A stretch of 64,000 bases of DNA from Sphingomonadales bacterium. GTDB taxonomy: Bacteria > Pseudomonadota > Alphaproteobacteria > Sphingomonadales > Sphingomonadaceae. Position 1 is the first letter of the stretch; each line of letters opens with the position of its first letter. The stretch is taken from NCBI GenBank assembly GCA_028871475.1, contig JAGWMZ010000014.1, positions 1 to 64,000 on the forward strand, written 5' to 3'. The translations under genes and the position numbers were made by a program. The notes beneath the pieces are model-generated. The model had not been told where the DNA came from and did no database searches. It worked only from the letters and a program-made list of their open reading frames with translations. Of this stretch, positions 15,138 to 24,160 are shown one piece after another.

Positions 15138-16924
15138 GGCCATTCCCCTGTCTGCGCGGCGGCGCGATGGGGCGGCGTCAGCGCCGCGCCCTGCTGTCTG
15201 TTTGGAATTGTCACGACCCCGCTTGAACCGCAATAGATCTGGCTTTCACTCGAAAGCCGCGCGATCATCTCCTCGACGTCTGCCCGATCCAGCGGGCACG
15301 GGCCCGGCGCCGCCATGGCGCCCAGCATCGCGGTTACCGCAGCCTTGCCCATGGCATCGCTTTCGACCAGCCCCTGCAGGAAGGGGTTGCGCTTCAAGAG
15401 GAATGGCAAGGCCAGGCAATGGATGCGCGAGAGCGCGGGATCTTCGCGATCCACCACAAAGCCGCTGTCTGGCGAAAGACCTTCCTCGACATCGCGCCCA
15501 GAGGCGAGCGCATGGGCGCATAGTTGCAGGCGCAGCGTGGGAAAGGGAAAATCGAAAAGCCCGAGCGCCTGCTGGCCGCGCGCGTCGAGAATGTTATCGA
15601 AATGACGGTCAAACCCTTCGGCATGGATATGCCACGGCTCGCCGTCGCGCTGCAATGTATAGCGATCGCCCAGCCGCGCAACCGAGAGCACCCCTGCCTC
15701 ATGCATCGCCAGCAGGCGATGGATCGAGAGATGCGGCACGGCGGCATAATTGTCGATGAAGCAGCGTTTGAGCCCCCGCTCGAAACGCGCCAGATCACGC
15801 GGGGTCAGTCGCGGTACAATCCGGCCCAGCGGCTCATGCATGCGCAAAATGGCATAGCGCCAGGGTTCGGCCTCGCGGCGCCGATGGCTTCTGCGCGCAT
15901 CGGCCAGATCGCGCGCAGCCCAGACAAAAGGGTCGCAGGCCGTGCGGCGCGCGAAATGATGCTCGGCAAATGTATCGGCCGTGGCTGCCGCCAGATCAAT
16001 GGCCTCTGCGTAAGCAGGATCGAGCGCGCGCAATTGCCGGGCAAACAGCGCAAAGACCCGGTCAAGATCGCCATCCCTGCCGCGCGCCAGCAGAGCAAGC
16101 GCCGCGTCGGTGAAGAGATCGAGCGGCTCGGCCGGATGCGGAAACCAGAAGTCGGCCTCGGGCAACAGGCCTGAGCGCGAGAGCAGTGTCACATGCCAGT
16201 CGACATCGCCCACATAGCGCAGGCTGCCGCCCGCGCCGGCAAAGCGCCCATGGCGCCGCGCCAGATCCACGGCGACATCAATGCCGCTGAGCGAGGAGCC
16301 CAGCACGCCGACATGCCCGCCCCGGCGAAGCTCGACGCCGAGCCTGCCGCCCAGCGGGGCACCACGCCTGCCGCGCGGCGCACGATAGCCCGTCGCGATC
16401 ACCAGCCGGTCGAAGCGCTCCTCGCCATCGCGCGCTTCGTGCTCCATCGTTTCGCCCTTCCCACTGGCCTGCCAGCGCAGCACCACACCATCGGCGCGAG
16501 CGATGACATCGGTGATCCGCGTGGCTTCGCGCAGGATGATGGCATGGCCGCGCGGATGAGCCAGCATCTGCTGCAACTGGTCGACAAAATAGGCGCCCAG
16601 CGCCAGACGCGGGAAAAAAGCGCGTTCATCGCCCGCATCCTGGCCAATGCCCCAGCGTTCCAGCCGGTGTTCGGGCTGGCGCCGCGCCCATTGGTTGAGC
16701 GTCTCGGTCAAGGGCGGCAGTTCGACCCCGGCGATGTTGGCAAGGGCGGCAGGACTGTTGTACGCCGGGCTGAAGGGGATACCCGGGCCCGCCGTTCCGC
16801 TTTCCTCGAACAGCACGATGCGGCAGGGCGGCGCCTGTTCGATCAGCGCCTTGAGCGTATAGAGCGCGGTCGGGCCGGTTCCGATGATGGCCAGTTGCAG
16901 GGGCACCGGGCATGAGGATGGCAT
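15134..16924 (-). CDS. FAD/NAD(P)-binding protein (FAD_NAD_binding_9-like)
   Basis: The 596-residue protein starts with a dinucleotide-binding fold, LQLAIIGTGPTALYTLKALI (GxGxxA around residues 14-19). A second nucleotide-binding glycine motif is HVGVLGSSLSGIDVAVDLARR near 200, and DRLVIATGYRAP near 170 resembles the ATG motif of flavoprotein oxidoreductases. This is the architecture of the large uncharacterised FAD_NAD_binding_9 group; no substrate can be assigned. A DUF1543-like gene overlaps its 3' end, and a 65-residue gene lies upstream on the same strand. Probably cytoplasmic, since no signal or membrane segment is seen. Confidence 0.75.
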   Translation of the reverse strand: MPSSCPVPLQLAIIGTGPTALYTLKALIEQAPPCRIVLFEESGTAGPGIPFSPAYNSPAALANIAGVELPPLTETLNQWARRQPEHRLERWGIGQDAGDERAFFPRLALGAYFVDQLQQMLAHPRGHAIILREATRITDVIARADGVVLRWQASGKGETMEHEARDGEERFDRLVIATGYRAPRGRRGAPLGGRLGVELRRGGHVGVLGSSLSGIDVAVDLARRHGRFAGAGGSLRYVGDVDWHVTLLSRSGLLPEADFWFPHPAEPLDLFTDAALALLARGRDGDLDRVFALFARQLRALDPAYAEAIDLAAATADTFAEHHFARRTACDPFVWAARDLADARRSHRRREAEPWRYAILRMHEPLGRIVPRLTPRDLARFERGLKRCFIDNYAAVPHLSIHRLLAMHEAGVLSVARLGDRYTLQRDGEPWHIHAEGFDRHFDNILDARGQQALGLFDFPFPTLRLQLCAHALASGRDVEEGLSPDSGFVVDREDPALSRIHCLALPFLLKRNPFLQGLVESDAMGKAAVTAMLGAMAAPGPCPLDRADVEEMIARLSSESQIYCGSSGVVTIPNRQQGAALTPPHRAAAQTGEWP

Positions 16925-16960
16925 GGGGCGGCAATTCCATTTTTGTGGGAGCTGCCGGTC

Positions 16961-17158
16961 TCAGTCGCCCGCGCGGTCAGCGCCAGGCATCGGATCGTCC
17001 TGTGACAGTTCACGCGGCACCGGCGGTGTGCGATGGGCAACGTGGGGTGCCTCTACCTTTGGCATGTTGGCAGGCTCGGGCGTGTCGGCCTTGCCGGTCA
17101 TATTTGTCTTGGCCGGGGCGGTGAGCGGCACGGTGGGGCGTGTATCGGACGGTGTCAT
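16961..17158 (-). CDS. small Pro-rich hypothetical protein
   Basis: The 65-residue product (MTPSDTRPTVPLTAPAKTNM...) is rich in Pro, Ala, Thr and Asp and is probably disordered. An AAAGGAA ribosome binding site six bases before the ATG supports real translation. It ends 37 bp before the FAD-protein gene on the same strand, so the two could share a transcript. No family is recognisable and no membrane or metal-binding motif is visible. Confidence 0.45.
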   Translation of the reverse strand: MTPSDTRPTVPLTAPAKTNMTGKADTPEPANMPKVEAPHVAHRTPPVPRELSQDDPMPGADRAGD

Positions 17159-17520
17159 GACATGTTCCTTTGCGTGTCATCGCTTGAGCGCATGAGGCTT
17201 GCGCGGCGCCAGTCACGCTGGTCTTAAGGCGATGGAGCGGAGCGCAGCACCCAGACGCACGGCACTCTCTCCCAAGCAAGCCATCAGACGGCGCCAAGGT
17301 TCCACCGACATTGTGAAAAAACCGAGCCATGGCAGGGGCAGGAAGCGCGAAGGGCCGTCAACAGCCACTCAGGCGGCGCGAAGATACGGTGAGGTGGAGC
17401 TGATTCCTGGCGGGATGGCCCCCGCACTGCGGCATCCATTTGTCCTGAAACTCTTTTGCTTTGAAATTGTTTACCTAACCATAAAACATTCTTCCTATCT
17501 GATCTGGAAACAAAGACAGA
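17159..17520. other. intergenic region without recognisable gene
   Basis: This 362-bp divergent gap separates the small Pro-rich gene from the diguanylate cyclase gene. It should hold both promoters; the last 80 bases before 17521 are AT-rich (TTTTGCTTTGAAATTG..., CATAAAACATTC). I see no RNA gene, strong palindrome or credible reading frame. Confidence 0.4.
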
Positions 17521-19407
17521 ATGGCGAGCGGATCGGACTCATGGCAGATGCTTGAATTCAAAAACCAGGTTCTTGAATTGATCGCCAGAGGTGTGCTTCT
17601 CGCAGAGGTGCTCAAGGAATTGTGCGAAGGGGCTTCGCGATTCTTCGATGACGGGGCCGTGACCGTCATGGGCGTCGATGACGCCGGGCTGATGCATCCG
17701 CTCGCCGCGCCCGCCTTTCCGCTGGCCTATCGCAGCGCACTCGAAGGCATTCCCGTGGGTCCCTACGTCGGCTCCTGCGGCAGCGCCATTTACGGCAACC
17801 AGATGGTCGAGGTCGAGGATATCGAGACAGACCGACGCTGGAGTCTGTTCAGGAATCTGGCCTTGCCGCTCGGTTTTCAGGCCTGCACGTCCTGGCCCAT
17901 CCGCGACGAGTGCGGCGCGGCGGTTGGCGCCATGGCGGTCTATCTCAAGGACAAGCGGCTCTTGGGCGAGAAGGAGCGAGAGGCCGCAAGCGAGCTGATA
18001 CACCTTTGCGAACTGGCCATCGCGTGGCAAACGCGCATCTCCCACCGCGAGAAGCGGGCAACCATCGATGGATTGACCGGCCTGCCCAATCGCCGCGCCT
18101 TTGACGAGGCGCTGGCGCAATTGCGCTGCGAGCTGCCTGGCAGTTGGGCGCTGCTGGTGATGGACGTCGACAATCTCAAGATCATCAACGACACATTTGG
18201 CCATGATGCCGGCGATGCCCTGCTGCGCGAAACCGGCGCGCGCCTGGCCCGCACGCTCTCTTACGATACCACCTTTCGGACCGGCGGCGATGAATTCACC
18301 ACCATCCTTCAGGATCAGGACTGTCTTTTCGACCTGAATGCCACCGCCAGCCGCATTCTTGAAGCGGCCAACGCGCCGGTGCGCCACGACGGCAACATGT
18401 TCCTGCCGCGCATGACGATTGGCGGGGCGGTGCTGACACCGCAGGATGTGCGCCCTGAAAGTGTGAGGCGCAACGCCGATTTCGCGCTCTATCATGCCAA
18501 GGAAACCCAGCGCGGCGAATTTGTGCGCTATTGGCCCGGCATTGCCACCCGCATGAAACAGCGCCAGGATTCTGTCCGCGAGGTTCTCCAGGCGCTGGAG
18601 GAAGAACGCATCACAGCCCATTACCAACCGCTGGTCCGCCTGGAGAGCTATGAGATTGTCGGTTTCGAAGCGCTGTGCCGCATGACCAGCACCAGCGGCG
18701 AGATCATACCGGCAAGCATGTTTCACGATGCCTTTGCCGATGCCCGCGTCGCCGCCCGGCTGACCGATTGCATGCTTGCCACTGTGGCGCAGGACATCCG
18801 CGACTGGCTGGATGCCGGCCTGCCTATCCAGCATGTCAGCGTCAACGTCACCTCGACCGATTTCTATCTCGGCGATCTCAAACAGCGCATTCGCGCGGTC
18901 TTTGCCGGGCAGAAGGTTCCGCTGCGCCATCTGGTGATCGAGGTCACCGAGGAGGCCTATATCGGCCAGCGCGACGATGTGGTGGCCTCGGGCATCCGCG
19001 AATTGCAGCTCGATGGCGGGCTGGTTGCGCTTGATGATTTCGGCACCGGCTTTGCCGCCCTCACCCATCTGCTCAACGTGCCGGTCGACATCATCAAGAT
19101 CGATCAGTCCTTCACCCGCGATCTGGCGCCCGGCCACCCCAGCATGGCCATTTTACGCGGGCTCCTTCAGATCGCGCGGGACCTCAAGATCCAGGTGGTG
19201 GTCGAAGGCGTCGAGACGATGAACCACGCGCGCATCCTGCGCGAACTGGGGGCCCGGGTGGGACAAGGTTACGCCTTTTCCAGACCGGTGGATCGCAATG
19301 CGGCAACCCAGCTGCTGCGCGACCATGGCCAATACGCTCCCGGCGCACGGCCTTTGCGTGCCTTTCTGGCGCCTTCTCACCTGCGACGACCTCAACAGAA
19401 AGTATGA
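17521..19407 (+). CDS. GAF-GGDEF-EAL cyclic-di-GMP turnover protein
   Basis: The 628-residue soluble protein has an N-terminal GAF-like sensor domain (about 15-155), a GGDEF domain (about 170-335) and an EAL domain (about 360-605). The GGDEF motif is intact at 255-259 and lacks the usual RxxD inhibitory site five residues upstream. The EAL side keeps EAL at 383-385, the Asn in SVNVTS, IEVTEE, DDFGTG and KIDQSF, so both cyclase and phosphodiesterase activities are possible. The GAF domain probably tunes their balance. With no membrane segment, it should sense a cytoplasmic cue. Confidence 0.9.
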   Translation: MASGSDSWQMLEFKNQVLELIARGVLLAEVLKELCEGASRFFDDGAVTVMGVDDAGLMHPLAAPAFPLAYRSALEGIPVGPYVGSCGSAIYGNQMVEVEDIETDRRWSLFRNLALPLGFQACTSWPIRDECGAAVGAMAVYLKDKRLLGEKEREAASELIHLCELAIAWQTRISHREKRATIDGLTGLPNRRAFDEALAQLRCELPGSWALLVMDVDNLKIINDTFGHDAGDALLRETGARLARTLSYDTTFRTGGDEFTTILQDQDCLFDLNATASRILEAANAPVRHDGNMFLPRMTIGGAVLTPQDVRPESVRRNADFALYHAKETQRGEFVRYWPGIATRMKQRQDSVREVLQALEEERITAHYQPLVRLESYEIVGFEALCRMTSTSGEIIPASMFHDAFADARVAARLTDCMLATVAQDIRDWLDAGLPIQHVSVNVTSTDFYLGDLKQRIRAVFAGQKVPLRHLVIEVTEEAYIGQRDDVVASGIRELQLDGGLVALDDFGTGFAALTHLLNVPVDIIKIDQSFTRDLAPGHPSMAILRGLLQIARDLKIQVVVEGVETMNHARILRELGARVGQGYAFSRPVDRNAATQLLRDHGQYAPGARPLRAFLAPSHLRRPQQKV

Positions 19408-19649
19408 CATGGGTCCGGGTAGAGGTCTCTCTCCTCGCAGCCGGCAAGCCACCCTTTACCCTCGCCCCACGAGCGCTATAGTCCGGCGATCCGCACGCCG
19501 CGTGCCCGCCAAGCCCGGTTCGGTGTCAAACCACCTTGTCCTGCTGCGTGATGACGCCAGCCTGCTCCATGGCCAGAAATCTGGATTTCGGGCCTATTCC
19601 GCCGGCATTTTATGACCATCAAAAGATCGATGACAAACCTGCCAATGGC

Positions 19650-19680
19650 GCCCCACAACCCGTCAAACGGGTCGCGGGGC
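19650..19680. terminator. strong hairpin downstream of the TonB-dependent receptor gene
   Basis: GCCCCACAACCCG and CGGGTCGCGGGGC flank a TCAAA loop and pair over 13 positions, allowing two G-U pairs in one orientation. The hairpin lies 12 bp past the receptor stop (19692, reverse strand). No clean T-run follows on either strand, so termination efficiency is uncertain. Confidence 0.5.
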
Positions 19681-19691
19681 GGACTTGGACC

Positions 19692-22649
19692 TCAGAATTT
19701 GAAACGCACGCCTGCCCGGTAAACGCGACCGATCTGATCGTAGAGGGCCGGATTGTTGAAATTGGGATTGGGCGGCGGAGAGACATTCGTCAGATTGTCG
19801 ATCTTGAAGAATGCGGTGACATTATGCGTAATATTGTAGGTGCCGCCAACATCAACGTAGAACGCCCCAGGCATGTAGTTATAGTCGATGGTCGGATTGT
19901 TGACAGTCGATACCGGGCAACTTCCGGGTTGACACACGACGTAATTGTTGGCGAAGGTGCCTGAACTGAACCAGCGTTCCTGAACCAGCAGCGAGAATTT
20001 GTCATTCTCATAGGTCTGGATAGCCAGCCATTTCCAGTGCGGCGTGTTGCCAAGGTTGGAGCCCGCACTGTCGACCGGCACCGTACCGGGCAGACCTGTG
20101 TCGGTGATGTAGTTGATGACATGCGTTGCCAGCCCGCGCAGTGTCAGATTGCCCGGCAGGCCCAGCGGGTTACGCCAGCGGTAGCTCGCCTCGATGTCAA
20201 AGCCTTCCGTGCGGATTGAAGCCAGATTGAAGGGTTGCACATTGATGTAATTGCCACCAACCGGATTGTTCAGATTGAACGCGCTGCAGGTTTGCGGCAG
20301 CACCTTCTGGTAGCAATAGTTGACGATATCATTCGCGCCCAGCGACGAGATAACCCCGTCAATCTTGATCTTGTAATAGTCAAACGAGACGTTGAAGCCC
20401 GGCAGCCACGAGGGATTGGCCAGCGCCGCACCAAAGGTGGTGTTGCGGGCAATTTCCGGCTTGAGGTTGGGGTTGCCCACCGTGCTCTGGATCACCAGCT
20501 TGGCCTGGTTGGTGAAGGGATCGAAGAAGTTGGGCAGCGTGATGGTCACCGGCGCCGCAAACAGTTCCGACAGGTTCGGCGCGCGGACATCGCGACTGGT
20601 CACGCCGCGCAGGCGCAGCCCATCGATCGGCAGATCCCAGGTGCCACCAACCTTCCAGGCCCAAATCGTCCCTGACGTGCTGTAATCGGTAACCCGGGCT
20701 GCCGCATTGACGTTGGCCTTGCCGAGGGCCGGCGTATCAAGAACCGGCAGATTGACTTCAAGAAAACCTTCCTTGACGCTATAGGCTCCACCGCCATCCT
20801 TGTAATTTCCTGCATACCAGTTGTTGCCACCGGCAATCAGGGTCGGATCATTGGGATAGGCGCCGCCGGCCGGAGTATTCGCAAAACCCGCGCCATAGGG
20901 GTCGGCCGTGACCTTGTACCACTCATGCCGGAACTCACCGCCAAAGGCGATCGAGAGCGGCCCTGCCCACAGGTTCACCGGCGATCCGGAGAAGTTGATG
21001 CTGGCCACATCCTGCGTCTGGGTTGTGCTTTGGTAAGGCCCGGCCTGCGGAACGACATAATTGAGCGCCCCCTGCGAGGGTTGCCCGCCAAGGATGTTGA
21101 GCGGCTGACATCCATTGGCGCGCGCCACGGGATCACGACAGACGATCGCGCCATTCAGCGAGATTGCGTCAATCGCCGCGTTGAAACGCTGTGTCAGCAG
21201 GATGTTGCGTACATCGACGGTTGTGTCGTTGGTGCCATGCTCGCCATAGACGTCATATTTCCAATCCGTACCGCCCAGCGAGAAACTTCCCTTACCGCCC
21301 AACACGAAACGATACTGGCGACGATCGGTATAGACCTGAGTGTTGCCAAGTGCCGCGTTGCTGGTGCCGTACTGGAAGCTGGTGATACCTGCATTCGTGC
21401 AGGCCGTCTGGATGGAGGTGGGGACGAATGGATTGGCGCACTGGATGGTCAGGCCCGGCTTGTTTTCACCGTTGACCGGCTGGTTATGCGTGTTCACCTT
21501 GCCAAAATTGACAGTCAGGTAAACCTCGTTGCGGTTGTCGATGTCGAAACCAAGACGACCGTAGGTGTTCAGCCGCTGCAGTTCAGACTGCAACGAACGA
21601 CCGGCATCAACGTTGCCGGAGAGGTCACCGCCGATGCAGAATCCCGGATAGCAACCGGCCACCGTACCTGCGGCATTACGCTGGGGGACACCGTTGGAGC
21701 CATAAACGAACTGGAAGGGGTTGCCACTCTGATCAAAGGCAATGCCCTGCAGGGGACCTGCGGTGATCAACCCATATTTGGTGAAAGTGGTCGACTGGAC
21801 CTGATTGCGTACATTGTATTGCGGCGAACCATCGTTGAGGACACCGCGATTGAGGATCGAGGTCTGCTGAAACCAGTCGCGCCCATTCGCCAAAGCGGTG
21901 CCGAAAGCACCCCCGCCGACACCGGCCTCCTTGCTGTATTCCACGCTGCCAATCAGATGCAGCCGGTCGTTCAGAAAGCTGGTGCCATAGGCAATCTGTC
22001 CCATGTGCTGGGCGTCATCGCCATAGTTGGTGATGCCTCCCTGAATATTGCCCTTCAGCCCCTTGAAATGGGTATCGGTGATGAAGTTCACCACGCCGCC
22101 CACCGCGTCAGAGCCATAGGAAGCCGATGCGCCGCCATTGACGACATCGACGCGCTGGATCAACAGCTGCGGGAAAAGACTGATATCGGGCACACCGGTA
22201 ACGTTAGCACCGACAACCCGCTGGCCGTCGAGCAGGGTCAGCGTACGGATCGCGCCCACGCCACGCAGCGAGAAGGAACTCAGGCCCTGCTGCCCGCTGG
22301 AGGTGCTGAAAGTATTGACCTGCGAACCAGTCGAACCCTGGAGTGAAGGAAGCTGGGCGATTGCATTGAAAACATTAGGTTGTGCATTGGCCGCGATGCT
22401 TGCCGCATCGACGACCGTGGTGGGTGTCGGCGCCCTGAAACCACCTGTGGTGATGCGGGAACCGGTAACAATGATGTCCTTGTCTGCCGGCGCTGCGGTG
22501 TTGGCAGACTGAGCAGCCGCAGGCGGCGCGACGGCATCTTGCGGCTCGGTGGCGGCATGCGCGGTGATCGGGAGAAGTCCAAAGCCGAGCGCAACGAATC
22601 GCAACGCAGTGCTCGAAGACAAGGCGTGTCGGTACGACAATTCTCTCAT
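19692..22649 (-). CDS. TonB-dependent outer-membrane receptor
   Basis: The 985-residue protein has a signal peptide (cleavage near AHA-ATEPQ, residue 32) and a TonB-box-like DKDIIVTGSR at 56-65. The plug domain has LPSLQGSTG, FSLRGVGAIRTLTLLDGQRV and VDVVNGGASASYGSDAVGGVVNF (to about 170). A 22-strand barrel follows, ending in YRAGVRFKF with a terminal Phe. It should import an oligosaccharide using TonB energy. It is divergent from the MFS-GH43 operon at the edge of the glycosidase locus, so hemicellulose oligosaccharides are the likely cargo. It is the only such receptor in the locus, and no SusD partner is present. Confidence 0.9.
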   Translation of the reverse strand: MRELSYRHALSSSTALRFVALGFGLLPITAHAATEPQDAVAPPAAAQSANTAAPADKDIIVTGSRITTGGFRAPTPTTVVDAASIAANAQPNVFNAIAQLPSLQGSTGSQVNTFSTSSGQQGLSSFSLRGVGAIRTLTLLDGQRVVGANVTGVPDISLFPQLLIQRVDVVNGGASASYGSDAVGGVVNFITDTHFKGLKGNIQGGITNYGDDAQHMGQIAYGTSFLNDRLHLIGSVEYSKEAGVGGGAFGTALANGRDWFQQTSILNRGVLNDGSPQYNVRNQVQSTTFTKYGLITAGPLQGIAFDQSGNPFQFVYGSNGVPQRNAAGTVAGCYPGFCIGGDLSGNVDAGRSLQSELQRLNTYGRLGFDIDNRNEVYLTVNFGKVNTHNQPVNGENKPGLTIQCANPFVPTSIQTACTNAGITSFQYGTSNAALGNTQVYTDRRQYRFVLGGKGSFSLGGTDWKYDVYGEHGTNDTTVDVRNILLTQRFNAAIDAISLNGAIVCRDPVARANGCQPLNILGGQPSQGALNYVVPQAGPYQSTTQTQDVASINFSGSPVNLWAGPLSIAFGGEFRHEWYKVTADPYGAGFANTPAGGAYPNDPTLIAGGNNWYAGNYKDGGGAYSVKEGFLEVNLPVLDTPALGKANVNAAARVTDYSTSGTIWAWKVGGTWDLPIDGLRLRGVTSRDVRAPNLSELFAAPVTITLPNFFDPFTNQAKLVIQSTVGNPNLKPEIARNTTFGAALANPSWLPGFNVSFDYYKIKIDGVISSLGANDIVNYCYQKVLPQTCSAFNLNNPVGGNYINVQPFNLASIRTEGFDIEASYRWRNPLGLPGNLTLRGLATHVINYITDTGLPGTVPVDSAGSNLGNTPHWKWLAIQTYENDKFSLLVQERWFSSGTFANNYVVCQPGSCPVSTVNNPTIDYNYMPGAFYVDVGGTYNITHNVTAFFKIDNLTNVSPPPNPNFNNPALYDQIGRVYRAGVRFKF

Positions 22650-22725
22650 TTGATGATCCTGCCCCTGATTTATCTATGTATTTCAGGCAAATCGATACGA
22701 TCCGACCTGAAGATTGATCGTTATA

Positions 22726-22754
22726 CGGTCGATAGACCGATAGTTAACGTCAAC
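22726..22754. promoter_or_regulatory. dyad sequences in the receptor/MFS divergent promoter
   Basis: Two symmetrical elements lie side by side: CGGTC-GATA-GACCG (22726-22739) and GTTAACGTCAAC (22743-22754). The second is palindromic except for one base pair and has the central CpG typical of LacI-family operators. They are about 80 bp upstream of the receptor start and about 155 bp upstream of the MFS start. A LacI regulator from this locus is the natural candidate to bind here. Confidence 0.4.
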
Positions 22755-22909
22755 ATTGGTGTATCGAGGCCGGGTTTGACTGTAAATAGGCTAAATCCAA
22801 GTCGGCCAACAAACTTTCGTAAGTTTATGTTTCCACCCTGTACCCCAATTGCCCTCTTGACCTTACCACGGCGAAGGCGCCAAAGATGTTTTCGTTAACG
22901 GAGAGCGGA

Positions 22910-24160
22910 ATGAGCCTGTCAGGCTGGAAAAAGACACGATGGGCCATTTTGGGACTGTTTGTCGGCGCGATGGTGATCAACTATCTCGTCCGATCGATCA
23001 TGGGCGTCGCCGCGCCCGTCATCATGTCGCAGCAAGGCATCTCAAATCGGGAATACGGCCTGATTACCAGCGCAATGCAGCTGGGCATCATGTTCCAGCC
23101 CATCGCCGGCATGCTCCTTGACCGGGCCGGGCTTCGTTTGGGCTTTGCCGCTTTTGCCCTGATCTGGTCGCTGATCACCATCGCGCATGGCATGGCACGC
23201 GGCTGGCTGAGTTTTGCAGGATTGCGCCTGGCGCTCGGCCTTGCCGAAGGAGCCGGACAGCCGGCCGGGCAGAAGCTTGTGTCCGAATGGTTTCCCGCAC
23301 GCGAACGCGGGCTGGCCGGCGGCATTTACAACATCGGCGCCTCGCTGGGAGCTGTGATTGCGCCGCCCTTGGTTGCAGGGGCCATCTATGCGACAGGCAG
23401 TTGGCGGGCGGCCTTCATCATTGCCGGTGTGGTCAGCCTGTTGTGGACGATTTTGTGGTTCATATTCTACGCGCCCGTTGCGCAACATCGCGCAGTATCC
23501 CGCGAAGAGCGCCAGTTGATCGTCGAGGGCCAGGAAGCCCATCTCACCTCGGTCGAGCAGGGCTCGCGGCTGCGCGATCTTCTGCGTCAGCGTAACCTCT
23601 GGGGTATCGCCCTGCCCCGCCTGCTCGCGGACCCGGTCTGGGGCATGCTGTCCCTATGGCTGCCGCTCTATCTGGCGCGTGAGCGCGGTTTTGACATGGC
23701 CCATATTGCGATGCTGGCCTGGCTGCCCTTCCTGGCGGCCGATGCAGGATGTTTGTTTGGTCCGGCGGTGGCGAGCCATCTTCAAAGCCGCGGTGTGACG
23801 CTGATCAACGCAAGGCGGCTGACCTTCACCCTCGGCGCGGTGATGATGATGGGGGTTGGTCTGGTCGGCCTGGTCAGCAGTGCCTACGTCGCCCTGGCCC
23901 TGCTTTGCCTGGCCGGTTTCGCGCACCAGACACTTTCCGTGACGGTCATCACCATGGCTTCCGACCTGTTCCCGCGCAATGACGTCGGCACTGCGGCGGG
24001 GTTTTCGGGGCTGGCCGCCAATTTGGGTGTGCTGCTCTTCTCGCTCTCACTGGGTAGCCTGATCGACACGGTCGGCTACTCCCCTTTCTTCCTGATGCTT
24101 GGCTGCCTTGATCTTTTTGGCGCGGTATTACTCTGGACTTTGGTACGCAGGCCTTCATGA
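22910..24160 (+). CDS. MFS transporter, anion:cation symporter-like
   Basis: The product has about 416 residues and 12 predicted membrane helices, with the first-half signature GLITSAMQLGIMFQPIAGMLLDRAGLRLGF. This layout is that of the hexuronate/glucarate (ACS) branch of the major facilitator superfamily. The start at 22910 has a strong GGAGAGCGGA element; an upstream in-frame ATG at 22886 lacks one. Its stop overlaps the GH43 start by four bases, so transport and hydrolysis are coupled: it probably brings xylo-oligosaccharides or related glycosides into the cytoplasm, where the leaderless GH43 acts. The substrate is inferred from this context. Confidence 0.8.
   Translation: MSLSGWKKTRWAILGLFVGAMVINYLVRSIMGVAAPVIMSQQGISNREYGLITSAMQLGIMFQPIAGMLLDRAGLRLGFAAFALIWSLITIAHGMARGWLSFAGLRLALGLAEGAGQPAGQKLVSEWFPARERGLAGGIYNIGASLGAVIAPPLVAGAIYATGSWRAAFIIAGVVSLLWTILWFIFYAPVAQHRAVSREERQLIVEGQEAHLTSVEQGSRLRDLLRQRNLWGIALPRLLADPVWGMLSLWLPLYLARERGFDMAHIAMLAWLPFLAADAGCLFGPAVASHLQSRGVTLINARRLTFTLGAVMMMGVGLVGLVSSAYVALALLCLAGFAHQTLSVTVITMASDLFPRNDVGTAAGFSGLAANLGVLLFSLSLGSLIDTVGYSPFFLMLGCLDLFGAVLLWTLVRRPS

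Noticed and set aside
17539..19137. A 532-codon open frame antisense to the GGDEF-EAL gene
   Set aside because: The forward strand carries intact GGDEF and EAL motifs; the antisense product has no recognisable domain.
20925..22346. A 473-codon open frame antisense to the TonB-dependent receptor
   Set aside because: The receptor frame has signal peptide, plug and barrel features; the opposite frame has none.
22893..22900. CGTTAACG palindrome just before the MFS start
   Set aside because: Only 8 bp, overlaps the leader and ribosome binding site region, and lacks the CpG centre of LacI-type sites.
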